Below, piece by piece: positions 35,473 through 44,057 of a stretch of DNA of 64,000 nt (position 1 is the stretch's first letter; each line of letters begins with the position of its first letter). The notes under the pieces are model-generated. The model was not told the origin of the DNA. It was given only the letters and a program-made list of their open reading frames with translations, and searched no databases. The stretch lies in contig DATLTC010000067.1 of assembly GCA_035533755.1 (NCBI GenBank), positions 82,321 through 146,320 on the forward strand, written 5' to 3'. The DNA comes from Gemmatimonadaceae bacterium. Lineage in GTDB: Bacteria > Gemmatimonadota > Gemmatimonadetes > Gemmatimonadales > Gemmatimonadaceae. The position numbers and the translations under genes are program-made.

Positions 35473-36192
35473 ATGCTCGACTTCCTGAAACAACGGATGC
35501 GCCAGGGCATGCGCACGTCGTCGTTCCCCGACGGCCCGGTGGACTTTCCCGAGCGCTTTCGCGGGCTCCCCGTGCTCGATGCCACGCCCGGCGCGCCGCC
35601 GCTCGACGTGGGCGCCTGCCTGTTCAGTCCCGAGGAGGCGGGCGCGCGCCCCGAGGGCACGCTGACGTTCTCGCGCGACCACCGCATGGCCGCGTCGTCG
35701 CGCCAGGCGCTCATCTCCCCCACCGGACAGGTGGAGCTGGCGCGCGCGCTCGACGCCGAGATGCAGCGCCTGTTCAAGCGGTCGCTGCGCCTGCGCTCGG
35801 TGGTGGCCGGAAGCTGCGGCGGCTGCGAGGCCGAACTCAACGCGCTCGGCAACGTGGTGTTCGATCTGGCGCGGTTCGGCGTGCAGTTCGTGGCGTCGCC
35901 GCGCCACGCCGACGGCCTCATCCTCACCGGAACCGTGAACCGCAACATGCTCGACGCCGTGCGCAAGACGTACGAGGCCATGCCCAGCCCGCGCCTCGTC
36001 ATCGCCGTGGGCGCGTGCGCCATCGCCGGCGGCCCATTCCGCGGCAGCGCGGAGATCGGATTCCCCAGCGACCTGCCCATCGATCTCTACGTGCCCGGCT
36101 GTCCGCCGCACCCGCTCACCGTGCTCGACGGCCTGCTCCGCCTGCTCGGCCGCCTCCCCTCGCCTACCGGGCCTGCTTCCGCCGCCACATGA
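35473..36192 (+). CDS. fusion of a degenerate HyfH-like ferredoxin and a HyfI/NuoB-like small subunit
   Basis: A 239-aa protein. Residues 1-90 align by eye with the polyferredoxin HycF/HyfH (FLKQRMRQGMRTSSFP and FRGLP match its start; ISPTGQVELA matches its end of the second cluster), but seven of the eight cluster cysteines are gone; only Cys49 remains. Residues 95-225 are HyfI/HycG/NuoB-like and keep all four proximal-cluster ligands: Cys115 and Cys118 (GSCGGCEAE), Cys182 (VGACAIAGG) and Cys210 (VPGCPPHP), plus SPRHADGLILTGTV. The redox arm would thus hold a single N2-type [4Fe-4S] cluster. It follows HyfG by 33 bp. Its 3' end overlaps the convergent DedA gene by 29 bp. Confidence 0.88.
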   Translation: MLDFLKQRMRQGMRTSSFPDGPVDFPERFRGLPVLDATPGAPPLDVGACLFSPEEAGARPEGTLTFSRDHRMAASSRQALISPTGQVELARALDAEMQRLFKRSLRLRSVVAGSCGGCEAELNALGNVVFDLARFGVQFVASPRHADGLILTGTVNRNMLDAVRKTYEAMPSPRLVIAVGACAIAGGPFRGSAEIGFPSDLPIDLYVPGCPPHPLTVLDGLLRLLGRLPSPTGPASAAT

Positions 36193-36790
36193 TGGTGCCG
36201 GCCACCGTGGCCGCGGCCACCACGATCGTCACCACCAACACCGCCACCACCTCGGGATTGTGGATCGCGCGGCCGGCCGCCCCCTCGAGCACCTTGGCCA
36301 CGCCGGCGCCCAGCGCGAAGCCCAGCCAGTAGTAGATCGCCGCCCAGAGAATCGACGCCACCGCCGCGCCCACGAGAAACACCAGACGGTTCATCCGGAG
36401 CGAACCCGCCGCCACCGTGAGCAGGATCCGGAACCCCGGCACCAATCGTCCCAACGCCACCGCCACGGCGCCATGGGAGTTCAGCCACTCCGCGGTGCGG
36501 TCCGCGCGCGCGTCGCTGAACCCGAATCGGTGGCCCATGCGCCGCAGGAGCGGTTGTCCCAACCGCCGCGACACCTCGAACAGGATCGCGCTTCCCGTGA
36601 CCGTGGCCGCGAACACCACCACCGTGGTGAGAAAGAAGTTCGCGTGGCCCGCGCGCCCCGCCGCGCCCAGCGCGGCGATATACACGTCGCCCGGCACCGG
36701 CAGCGGCACCCCCGATTCCTCCACGAAGATGCCCACGAACGCGCCCACGTACTTCCAGCGCGCCAGGAACGCGAGCACGGTCGCGATCAC
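36164..36790 (-). CDS. DedA/SNARE-associated family membrane protein
   Basis: A 208-aa DedA-type protein. It has an N-terminal re-entrant segment with the acidic motif FVEESGVPLPVPGDVYI, then the long cytosolic-side loop and the conserved GRLVPGFRILLTVAAGSLRM, which carries the R-x3-P-x-R-type motif of the family. Two C-terminal helices follow. DedA proteins transport lipid carriers or phospholipids (undecaprenyl-phosphate or phosphatidylethanolamine flipping has been shown for members), consistent with the lipid genes upstream. The GTG at 36790 overlaps the phosphoesterase stop by 4 bp. Confidence 0.9.
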   Translation of the reverse strand: MIATVLAFLARWKYVGAFVGIFVEESGVPLPVPGDVYIAALGAAGRAGHANFFLTTVVVFAATVTGSAILFEVSRRLGQPLLRRMGHRFGFSDARADRTAEWLNSHGAVAVALGRLVPGFRILLTVAAGSLRMNRLVFLVGAAVASILWAAIYYWLGFALGAGVAKVLEGAAGRAIHNPEVVAVLVVTIVVAAATVAGTIMWRRKQAR

Positions 36791-37473
36791 GACGCGGCGC
36801 CCGCCCCGGCCATCGCGTCGCGCAGGTCGAACTCGCGCAGGACCGCGCCGCTGGCTTCGAGCGCCAGATATTCCAGCCGGCTGCGGCGCATGCGCCCCGC
36901 ATTCGCGTACCGGTCGCCGCGCACCAGGTACCGGCGGTGATTGTGCCCGAACACGCCCAGCGCGCACCGTTCGCGCTCCACCATCGCCAGGCAACGCCCG
37001 CGGTACATGCGGTCCACGCGCGCCGCCACCGTGCCCGCCACCACGGCCTCCGCCATGCTCGCCGCACCGCGCACCAGCCACAGGTGGCCGAATCGCCGCG
37101 AGATCCCGTCGCCGAAATTTCCCACCGACGAATCGTGCATCGGATCCACCACGTGGCCGTGCGCCACGAGCACCCGCCCCACCGCGGCGTGCTCGAGCAC
37201 CAGCGACCGCGCCCCCGCCCCGGGATCGTGGTTGCCCTCGAGCCGCGCCAGCTCACCGGCGCGGGCCATCGCCGCGATCAGCGCGCTCAGCGCCGGATGC
37301 GCCTGCTCGGCGCGCGACACCGGTTCGAACAGCCCCTCGAAGATGTCGCCGTTGAGCACCACGAAGTCGCCCGCGTCCCGCGCGCGCTGCAGGAACGCCA
37401 GCGCGAGTTGCGCCTGCGCCGGCGCGCTGTAGCTGCCCAGATGCCAGTCGCCCGCGATCACCGTGCGGCTCAC
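36787..37473 (-). CDS. calcineurin-type metallophosphoesterase (LpxH-like)
   Basis: A 228-aa protein with the complete dinuclear-metal motif set: AGDWHLG (DxH), LNGDIFEG (GD), LEGNHDPG (GNHD), VAHGHVVDP (H) and FGHNHRR (GHxH). It is close to the LpxH/UDP-diacylglucosamine hydrolase type in size and layout, but the window has no lipid A genes around it. In this operon it may cleave a phosphate or pyrophosphate bond of a lipid intermediate; this is inference. GTG start at 37473, overlapping the upstream acyltransferase stop (GTGA). Confidence 0.85.
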   Translation of the reverse strand: MSRTVIAGDWHLGSYSAPAQAQLALAFLQRARDAGDFVVLNGDIFEGLFEPVSRAEQAHPALSALIAAMARAGELARLEGNHDPGAGARSLVLEHAAVGRVLVAHGHVVDPMHDSSVGNFGDGISRRFGHLWLVRGAASMAEAVVAGTVAARVDRMYRGRCLAMVERERCALGVFGHNHRRYLVRGDRYANAGRMRRSRLEYLALEASGAVLREFDLRDAMAGAGAAS

Positions 37474-38222
37474 GGTGCCGCCCCGCGCTGCCGAGCCATC
37501 AGCGTGTCGTAGAGCGCCTGCGTGGCGCGCCGCGCCTGCTCCTGCAGGGGCTTGAGCACCGCGAGGTCGCGGGCGCGCTCCGGATCCTTGGCCACCGCGA
37601 TCGGCGTGCCGATGGCGATGTCCATGCGCACCGGCAGCGGCACCGGACTCCAGAACGAGAGCCTGCCCAGCGAGAACCCGGGATACGCCGCGAACCCGCC
37701 CACCACCGCCAGCGGCACCACCGGCACGCCCATCCGCACCGCCAACCGCGCGAAGCCGTACCGGTCGTCCCACCGCAGGCGATAATCGCGCGACCGCGGG
37801 CTCGACTCGCGCCGCCCACCGGGCGTGATCATGAGCTGGTCGCCGCGCTCCAGCACCCGCAGGCACGACGACTCCGACGGATCGATGAGCCCGGCGTCGC
37901 GCTTCAACGCCGCCAGTCCGGGAATCGCCCGCTCCAGCGGATTGCCCTTGGACGCCGCGATGCGCAGCGTGCGCAGCGCGCCGCCCCGCTCGAACCAGTC
38001 GCGCCACGCCAGCTGGTACACGGCGATCCCGAGATCCACGTTCAGGTATCCCGCGCCGTGGTGGGTGACGTAGATGCACGGCCCCGTGGGTGGCGTCCCC
38101 TCCACGCGCACCCGGTGATAGCGCGACATCCAGCGCGCCAGGCGCATGTAGCCGAATCGGTAGCGCCACTGACGCGGGTCGAGCGCCGGCACCTCCCCCG
38201 GCCCGGCGGCCGCTTCACCCAT
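37470..38222 (-). CDS. LPLAT-type acyltransferase 1
   Basis: A 250-aa lysophospholipid acyltransferase-like protein. It has CIYVTHHGAGYLNVD at about residue 50-65 and the glycerophosphate-binding-like ITPGGRRE near 130. The classic HX4D catalytic box is not intact: counting from the second His the acidic residue is at +8 (HX7D). Such spacing resembles the MGAT-like branch of LPLATs. No membrane helix is obvious, apart from amphipathic segments. It starts with ATG at 38222, 8 bp inside the preceding acyltransferase gene. It would acylate a glycolipid or glycerolipid made by the neighbouring glycosyltransferase (inference). Confidence 0.75.
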   Translation of the reverse strand: MGEAAAGPGEVPALDPRQWRYRFGYMRLARWMSRYHRVRVEGTPPTGPCIYVTHHGAGYLNVDLGIAVYQLAWRDWFERGGALRTLRIAASKGNPLERAIPGLAALKRDAGLIDPSESSCLRVLERGDQLMITPGGRRESSPRSRDYRLRWDDRYGFARLAVRMGVPVVPLAVVGGFAAYPGFSLGRLSFWSPVPLPVRMDIAIGTPIAVAKDPERARDLAVLKPLQEQARRATQALYDTLMARQRGAAP

Positions 38223-38925
38223 CGGAAGTGCCGCCCGCGATGAGTGCACGCACGGCCGCCTCCACGCGACCCGCGAACGCCGCCGGGTCCGCGGCATCCG
38301 CGCTCGCCGCCGCCGGCGGCATCATCGGATGGCCGAATCGGTATTCCAGCCGCACCGGCAGCGGAAAGGGCGGCAGCCACAGACTCGCGCCGCGGATGGA
38401 CAGGCGCCCCAGATGCTGGCGGTCGGCGCCGGCGATGGCGAACGGCAGCACCGGCACGCCGGCTTGGATGGCGAGCCGCGCGAACCCGGTGCGCCCCTTC
38501 CACCGCAACTCGTCGCGCGGCCCGTACAACTCGCGCGTGCCGCCCGGAAAGATCAGCAGCGACTCGCCCTGCGCCAGCACCGCCAGCGCGTGCGCCTCCG
38601 TGGCCGGCACCGCGTTCACGTTCCGGCGCATCCATCCCAGCACGGGCGTCTTGTGGATGGACGTCCCGGTCTTCTCCAGCACCCGGATCGCCGGGCGGGC
38701 GGTGTCCCAGAACGTGAACAGCGCCAGCATCACCGTTTCCAGATATAGAAACGTCTGCGGATGCTTGGCCACGTAGATCACCGGCTGGTCGGCGGGAATG
38801 CGATCCTCGCCCACCGAGCGCGCGCGAAAGTAATAGCGGGACAACACCCGCACGCCGGGGATGATGACGCGGGAGAGCCCGCCCTCCCGGCGGAACCGGC
38901 CCGTGGAGACTGCCGGCTCGGTCAC
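38215..38925 (-). CDS. LPLAT-type acyltransferase 2
   Basis: A 236-aa acyltransferase-like protein with VIYVAKHPQTFLYLETVML near residue 55 and LIFPGGTRELYG near 135, which match LPLAT blocks I and III. As in the neighbouring acyltransferase, HX4D is replaced by an acidic residue at +8 after the His (HX7E). The two are probably related and may act in sequence on two acyl positions. GTG at 38925 overlaps the glycosyltransferase stop by 4 bp, and its own end overlaps the next gene. Confidence 0.75.
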   Translation of the reverse strand: MTEPAVSTGRFRREGGLSRVIIPGVRVLSRYYFRARSVGEDRIPADQPVIYVAKHPQTFLYLETVMLALFTFWDTARPAIRVLEKTGTSIHKTPVLGWMRRNVNAVPATEAHALAVLAQGESLLIFPGGTRELYGPRDELRWKGRTGFARLAIQAGVPVLPFAIAGADRQHLGRLSIRGASLWLPPFPLPVRLEYRFGHPMMPPAAASADAADPAAFAGRVEAAVRALIAGGTSDG

Positions 38926-40064
38926 GCCGGGACGCCGATGGCGTCGCGCCGGGCCGTGCCCGTCGCCGCCGCTTCCTCGTACAGCGAAGTGATCGTGAGC
39001 GCCACGCGGCTCCATGCCAGCTGGTGCGCGCGCTGCCACCCCTGCCGCACCACGTGGTGCCGCAGCCGCTCGTCGTCCGCCGCCCGCAGGATGGCCGCCG
39101 CCAACGACTCGGCGTCCGCCGGCGGCACCAGGATCGCCGCGCCCATCGTGGCGTCGCGGTAGCCGGGAATGTCGCTCGCCACCACCGGCCGGCCGCTCGC
39201 CATCGCCTCGATCAGCACCACGCCAAAGCTCTCGCCGTGCGTGGACGGCGCGCAGAACACGTCGCACCAGCGGTACATGTCCACCAGCCCCTGCTCGTCC
39301 ACGCGGCCCAGGAACTGGGCGCCCGCGCGGCGCGCCAGATCGCCGAACGGCGCCGGATCGCCATGCCCCACCACGCGCAGCTCGAGCACGCGTCCCCGCT
39401 CCCGCAGCAGCGCCGCGGCCGCCAACAGGTGCCGCAATCCCTTGCGCGGCTCGTCGAAACGCCCCACGAACAGCAGGCGCAATGGCCCCGACTCGCGCGG
39501 CTCCACCGCCACGTTGTCCACCCCGTGCGGCGCGTGCGGCGTGGCGAACGTGGTCGGGTCGATGCCGTTGGGCACGATGTGGATGGGGCCGTCGAACACC
39601 CGCCGCGCGAAGTCGGCCGCCGACTCCGACACCGCGATGCCGCACTTCAGCCGGCGGAGCGGCCGCGCCAGCGCCCGCCGGGCCAGCGTCATCACGCCCC
39701 GCTCCGACTCGGAGAACGTATGGAACGTGGCCACCAGCGGCGCCGTGGAGCACTGCACCGCGTACCGCGACGGGCCCGGCACCCAGGGCTCGTGCACGTG
39801 CACCAGGTCGAACCGTCCACGTTCCAGGTACCGGCGCACCGCCGCCTTGGACACCAGCAGCCCCACGCGCGCCCGCGAGCCGTTGGCCCGCACCGGCACC
39901 ACGCCGGGCAGGCTGTCGCACCGCGGCGGCGTCTCGCCGCTGGCCGGACCGAGAATCCGCAGATCGTGCCCCTGCCGGCGAAGCGCTTGGGCCAGCGTGA
40001 TCACATGGCGATTGACGCCACCTTCATGAGAAAGATCGTATGGCGTCACCAAACAAATGCGCAT
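38922..40064 (-). CDS. GT4-family glycosyltransferase (PimA-like)
   Basis: A 380-aa GT-B glycosyltransferase resembling phosphatidyl-inositol mannosyltransferase PimA. It starts MRICLVTPYDLSHEGGVNRH with the GGV loop, has FHTFSES and VPNGIDPTTF, the sugar-nucleotide motif LLFVGRFDEPRKG, and the EX7E motif in ESFGVVLIEAMASGRPVVAS. It would transfer a hexose from an NDP- or GDP-sugar to a membrane lipid at the cytosolic face. It is the first gene of a five-gene overlapping operon with two acyltransferases, the same enzyme pairing as PimA/PatA in actinobacterial PIM synthesis. A sigma70 promoter precedes it. Confidence 0.85.
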   Translation of the reverse strand: MRICLVTPYDLSHEGGVNRHVITLAQALRRQGHDLRILGPASGETPPRCDSLPGVVPVRANGSRARVGLLVSKAAVRRYLERGRFDLVHVHEPWVPGPSRYAVQCSTAPLVATFHTFSESERGVMTLARRALARPLRRLKCGIAVSESAADFARRVFDGPIHIVPNGIDPTTFATPHAPHGVDNVAVEPRESGPLRLLFVGRFDEPRKGLRHLLAAAALLRERGRVLELRVVGHGDPAPFGDLARRAGAQFLGRVDEQGLVDMYRWCDVFCAPSTHGESFGVVLIEAMASGRPVVASDIPGYRDATMGAAILVPPADAESLAAAILRAADDERLRHHVVRQGWQRAHQLAWSRVALTITSLYEEAAATGTARRDAIGVPA

Positions 40065-40396
40065 GTCAACAGGGTTGGAAGGCCGATCGGACAGACGAAC
40101 CGCGAACGGAGACTTTCTCCCTGGATTCGTGCCTTGCGCCCACCGCGGCAGGGCTGCCGAGGCGCTCCAGAGGGGGGTGCCGCCCCAAAGTATAAGCCCT
40201 GTCTCCGGGGGATCAATCGGGAGTCCACCATGGACCCCGGGCCGCCATGCAAGACTTTGCGCCATCTTGACTTGGCGCGGGCGCCATCCGGCCCCCTGAC
40301 CGTCCCCGGCACACCGGCCCTTTCGGCAGGGCCACCGCGCGCGCCATGCTTCCCCATACCCCGGTCGTTCGCCGCCACGCTTCCACCGTACCCCGA
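40065..40396. other. 332-bp divergent intergenic region
   Basis: Between the glycosyltransferase (minus) and the ADOP permease (plus). It holds the minus-strand promoter at 40189-40216, a G-run (40171-40177) and no recognisable coding sequence, RNA structure or repeat. No convincing plus-strand promoter was seen. Confidence 0.6.
40189..40216 (-). promoter_or_regulatory. sigma70 promoter of the glycolipid operon
   Basis: On the minus strand TTGATC (40216-40211), a 16-nt spacer and TATACT (40194-40189) form a good housekeeping promoter. It predicts a start near 40182 and a leader of about 118 nt before the glycosyltransferase ATG at 40064. Confidence 0.55.
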
Positions 40397-42877
40397 ATGT
40401 CCCTCGGCTCCGCCCTCGACGCCGCTCGCCACGACTTGGCCTACGCGCTCCGCACGCTGCGCCGCGCGCCGGCATTCACCCTCATCGCCGTCGCCACCCT
40501 CGCCGTGGGCATTGGCGCCACCACGGCCGTGTTCAGCATCGTGAACGGCGTCCTGTTGCGCCCCCTCCCCTACCGCAATCCGTCGCACCTCGCGATGGCG
40601 CTCGAACTCAACAAGGACGGACGCTACCGCTCGCCGTCCTACCCCACCTACCGCGACTGGCACGACGCGGCGCCCGCCCTGCGCGGCGCCATCGAGGGCA
40701 TCGCCTGGGTCAAGGGCAACAGCGGGACGATCGCCACCCCCGAGGGGCCCGAGCGCACCGTCGTCGCGTACGTGACGCCCAACTTCTTCTCGGTGATGGC
40801 CGTGCGCCCGATCCTCGGCCGTACCTTCACGACGGACGAGGCCCGATCGGCCCCCACGAGCGGCGTCGTGCTGTCGTACGACACGTGGCGCGAACGCTAC
40901 GGCGGCGACAGCGCCGTCATCGGCCGCCAGATGAATCTCAACGGCGCCCTCGCCACGATCATCGGCGTGATGCCGCCCGACGCCTATCCCACCTTCGCCC
41001 AGCTCTGGCAGCCCATCGGCGCCATCGAGACCACCGATTCGTCGCTGCAGCGCCGCGGCGCGCTGGCCGACAGCCGCACGGTGGTGCGCATCGCCGACCG
41101 TGCCGATTCGCTGCGCGCGACCGCGGCCCTCAACCCCATCGAGCAGACCCTTGCCGCCGAGTATCCCGCCGTGTCCGGCGGGTGGACGTCGGCCGGCCTC
41201 TACCCCATCCGCAACGAGATGCTGGGCGACGTCGGGCCCACGTTGTACCTGCTCGCGGGCGCCGTGGCGCTGGTGCTCCTCCTGGCCTGCGCCAACGTCG
41301 CCAACCTGTTCGCGGTGCGCGCGGCGGGCCGCGCGCGCGAGCTGGCCGTGCGCTCGGCGCTGGGCGCGCGGCGCGGGCGCATCGCGCGACAGCTGCTCAC
41401 CGAGAGTCTGCTCCTCGCCCTGCTCGGCGGCGCCCTGGGCACCGGCCTGGCCTTCTCGCTCGTGGACGCCGTGCGGCGCGTCGCGGCGCGCCAACTGCCG
41501 CGCCCCGACCAGATCGTGGTCAGCGGCGGCGCCCTGGCGTTCGCGCTCGGCGTCTCCATCCTCGCCGCCCTGCTCGTGGGAATCGCCCCCGCGCTCGGCG
41601 CCACGCGCGCCGATCTCATCCAGCGGCTGCGCGGCGGCGCGTCGGGTGCCGTGGGCGGCGGTCGCGAGGCGCGCGTCCGGAATGGGCTCGCCGTCTCGCA
41701 GCTCGCGCTCGCCCTCGTGCTGCTGGTCGGCGCCGGACTCCTGGCCCAGAGCTTTCGCCGCGCCGCGCAGGTGCCGCTGGGCTTCGACCCCGCCGGCCTC
41801 ATCACGATCAACGTCGGAGTCCCCGGCCAGACCCTCGATGCCGCGCAGTCGGCGGCCATGTACGACCGCCTCGAAGCGGCCGTGCGCGCCGTGCCCGGCG
41901 TGAGCGACGCGGCGCTGGTGAATCACGTGCCGCTGAGCGGCGCCGGCGTGCCCACGCTGGCGCAGATCGACAACGCCGGCGGCGGCGAACGCAGCGGCGT
42001 CTCGGCGTGGTATCGCACCGCATCGGCCAACTATCTGCGCACCATGCGCATGCACATGGTGCGCGGCCGCTGGCTGAACGCCGACGACATGCATGCCGGC
42101 GCGGCCAACTTCGTGGTCAACGAGACGATGGCCAGACGCCTCTGGCCCGGAAAGGACCCCGTGGGGCAGCCGCTCACCGTGCACCGCGCGGCGCAGGGCC
42201 GGCCCGATTACGGGCAGCCGATACCCGGTCAGGTGGTGGGCGTCGTGGCCGATGTGCACCAGACGGCGCAGGACGTGCCCGTGGAGCCCGAGGTGTACGT
42301 GCCCTACACGCTCGAGGTCTGGACCGGCATCACCGTCGTGGCGCGCGCGCGCGACCCCGCGCGCGTCATCCCGGCCCTGCGCACCGCGGTGCACGAGGTG
42401 GAGCCGTCGGCGCCGCTCACGTCGCTGGGCGGTCCGTCGGCCATTCGTCAGATGTCGAGCACGCTCGCCGAGAGCCTGGCCAGGCGCCGGCTCGCGGTCT
42501 CACTCGTCGGCGCCTTCTCGGCAGCGGCGCTCCTGCTGGCCGTGCTCGGGCTCTACGGCGTGGTGGCGTACGGCGTGGCGCAGCGCACCCGCGAGATGGG
42601 GGTGCGGGTGGCGCTCGGCGCCACCCGCCGCCAGATCCTTGGCTTGGTGCTCGGCCACAGCGCCAGGCTCGTGCTCGTGGGCCTGCTCGTGGGCACCGCG
42701 TGCGCCGCGGGGCTGTCGCGGTTCATCCGCGCGATGCTGTTCCAGACGCCGGCCGGCGACCCCGTGGCCTACGCGGCCACGGCGGCCGTGTTGGCGGCCG
42801 CGGCGCTGGCCGCGGCCTACATCCCGGCCCGTCGCGCCGCCGGCGCCGATCCGACGATCGCGATGCGGGCGGAATAG
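40397..42877 (+). CDS. ADOP-family ABC transporter permease
   Basis: A protein of about 826 aa with the duplicated MacB_PCD-FtsX layout of the stand-alone permease family (ADOP) that is expanded in Acidobacteriota and Gemmatimonadota. The N-terminus DLAYALRTLRRAPAFTL, with helix AVATLAVGIGATTAVFS, leads into a periplasmic domain. The first FtsX block includes ACANVANLFAVRAAGR, REMGVRVALGATRRQI marks the second, and the end is YIPARRAAGADPTIAMRAE. There is no ATPase gene beside it, as is common for the family. The ATG at 40397 is preferred because MSLGSALDAARHDL fits the family start; an in-frame ATG at 40346 also exists. It is convergent with the phosphoesterase. Confidence 0.88.
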   Translation: MSLGSALDAARHDLAYALRTLRRAPAFTLIAVATLAVGIGATTAVFSIVNGVLLRPLPYRNPSHLAMALELNKDGRYRSPSYPTYRDWHDAAPALRGAIEGIAWVKGNSGTIATPEGPERTVVAYVTPNFFSVMAVRPILGRTFTTDEARSAPTSGVVLSYDTWRERYGGDSAVIGRQMNLNGALATIIGVMPPDAYPTFAQLWQPIGAIETTDSSLQRRGALADSRTVVRIADRADSLRATAALNPIEQTLAAEYPAVSGGWTSAGLYPIRNEMLGDVGPTLYLLAGAVALVLLLACANVANLFAVRAAGRARELAVRSALGARRGRIARQLLTESLLLALLGGALGTGLAFSLVDAVRRVAARQLPRPDQIVVSGGALAFALGVSILAALLVGIAPALGATRADLIQRLRGGASGAVGGGREARVRNGLAVSQLALALVLLVGAGLLAQSFRRAAQVPLGFDPAGLITINVGVPGQTLDAAQSAAMYDRLEAAVRAVPGVSDAALVNHVPLSGAGVPTLAQIDNAGGGERSGVSAWYRTASANYLRTMRMHMVRGRWLNADDMHAGAANFVVNETMARRLWPGKDPVGQPLTVHRAAQGRPDYGQPIPGQVVGVVADVHQTAQDVPVEPEVYVPYTLEVWTGITVVARARDPARVIPALRTAVHEVEPSAPLTSLGGPSAIRQMSSTLAESLARRRLAVSLVGAFSAAALLLAVLGLYGVVAYGVAQRTREMGVRVALGATRRQILGLVLGHSARLVLVGLLVGTACAAGLSRFIRAMLFQTPAGDPVAYAATAAVLAAAALAAAYIPARRAAGADPTIAMRAE

Positions 42878-42887
42878 CCGCGGGCGG

Positions 42888-44057
42888 CTACCGGGCGCCG
42901 CCCGCCTGCGTGTACACGTCGGCGCCGAACCCCACCAACCCCTGCTGCCCCGCGTACCCCAGATACGGAAGTCCGAATATGTCTTCCACGCTCTTGAGCA
43001 TCGAGTAGTGGTTGTACGGCACGTCCGACACCGTGCCCGGCTTGATGAACGGCGAGATCAGCACCGTCCCCGTGCGGCCGCCGCCCGGCCCGTTGAACCC
43101 GGCCTGCGCCACGTTCGGGCCCGAGGGCTCGTGACAGCACGCCGACGCATCGATGCTCAGCGCCTCGTCGAACGTCACGATCAGCAATCCGTCTTTCCTG
43201 AACGCCGGCGAATTGGTGATCAGCGGCACCCAGTGCTTCAGGAACTCGTTGGCCGACACCAGCCCGCCCGGTTCGCCGTCGCGGCACGGCCGGTCGTGGC
43301 CGTCGTGGCACAGGTTGGGCACGATGAACGAGTAGTTGGGCGTCTGGTCCGCGGAGCGCAGCGCGGCCTCGAGCGCGGTGAGCGGCACCACGTGCTGAGC
43401 GCACGACGCCGAGTCGATGATGGCATGGAAGTACACGAACGGATCGTGTTTGGCCGCGTACTGGTCGTTGGGCGCCGCGTGCTCCGTGGCGTCCGGCCCC
43501 CCGATCGCCACGTGGCCGCAGGTGGCGGGCTCGCGCGACGGATCCTTGCCCATGTCCTCCATGTAGCCCTTCCACGTGAGGTGCTTGGCCATGAGCTGGT
43601 TGGCGATCGTCTGCACGTGCACCGGATAGATGCACCCGTTGCCGATGGGCTGTCCGTCGGGCGCGGTGCCCGTCTGCACGAACTCCTCGTACCGCGGGCA
43701 GTCCAGCTGCGTCTTGGCGCTCGGCGCGATGCCGCTCACCATCGAGATGTAGTTGTCCAGACTGTAGTGGCCCGTGCCGTAGTACTCGTGCAGCACCGCG
43801 CCCGCCTTCACCATCGTATCGGCCAGATACGGCGCCGGCGTGGCCGGCCCGAACGTGGTGTCGTAGCCCTGATTTTCCAGGACGATCACGAACACGTGCC
43901 GGATGGCCGGCGGCGCCACGGCCGGCGCGGTGGCGCCCATGGCCACGGCGGTCGTGTCGGTGGCGGCGGGTTTGGCCTTCGACCTGCACGCGGCGGCGAG
44001 CAACGCCGGCAGCGCGAGGAGAACGACGGCGGAAGAGCGGCGAATGCGGGTTGGCAT
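42888..44057 (-). CDS. acid phosphatase/phospholipase C-like phosphoesterase lipoprotein
   Basis: A 389-aa secreted protein of the AcpA/phospholipase C (phosphoesterase) family. The lipobox LLAAAC places it as a lipoprotein. The catalytic start is HVFVIVLENQGYDTTFG (metal-binding Glu-Asn), followed by TGHYSLDNYISMVSG, a His/Asp-rich middle (PNLCHDGHDRPC), LLIVTFDEA and the C-terminal GGRTGTVLISPFIKPGT with PYNHYSMLKSVEDIFGLP. It probably cleaves phosphomonoesters or phospholipids in the periplasm. At least nine cysteines in the mature protein suggest disulfides. It ends 10 bp from the ADOP gene, convergently. Confidence 0.85.
   Translation of the reverse strand: MPTRIRRSSAVVLLALPALLAAACRSKAKPAATDTTAVAMGATAPAVAPPAIRHVFVIVLENQGYDTTFGPATPAPYLADTMVKAGAVLHEYYGTGHYSLDNYISMVSGIAPSAKTQLDCPRYEEFVQTGTAPDGQPIGNGCIYPVHVQTIANQLMAKHLTWKGYMEDMGKDPSREPATCGHVAIGGPDATEHAAPNDQYAAKHDPFVYFHAIIDSASCAQHVVPLTALEAALRSADQTPNYSFIVPNLCHDGHDRPCRDGEPGGLVSANEFLKHWVPLITNSPAFRKDGLLIVTFDEALSIDASACCHEPSGPNVAQAGFNGPGGGRTGTVLISPFIKPGTVSDVPYNHYSMLKSVEDIFGLPYLGYAGQQGLVGFGADVYTQAGGAR

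Noticed and set aside
33928..36192. An active NiFe hydrogenase or formate hydrogenlyase
   Set aside because: Both NiFe-binding Cys pairs are absent, the ferredoxin cysteines are gone, and no formate dehydrogenase or hyp maturation gene is present.
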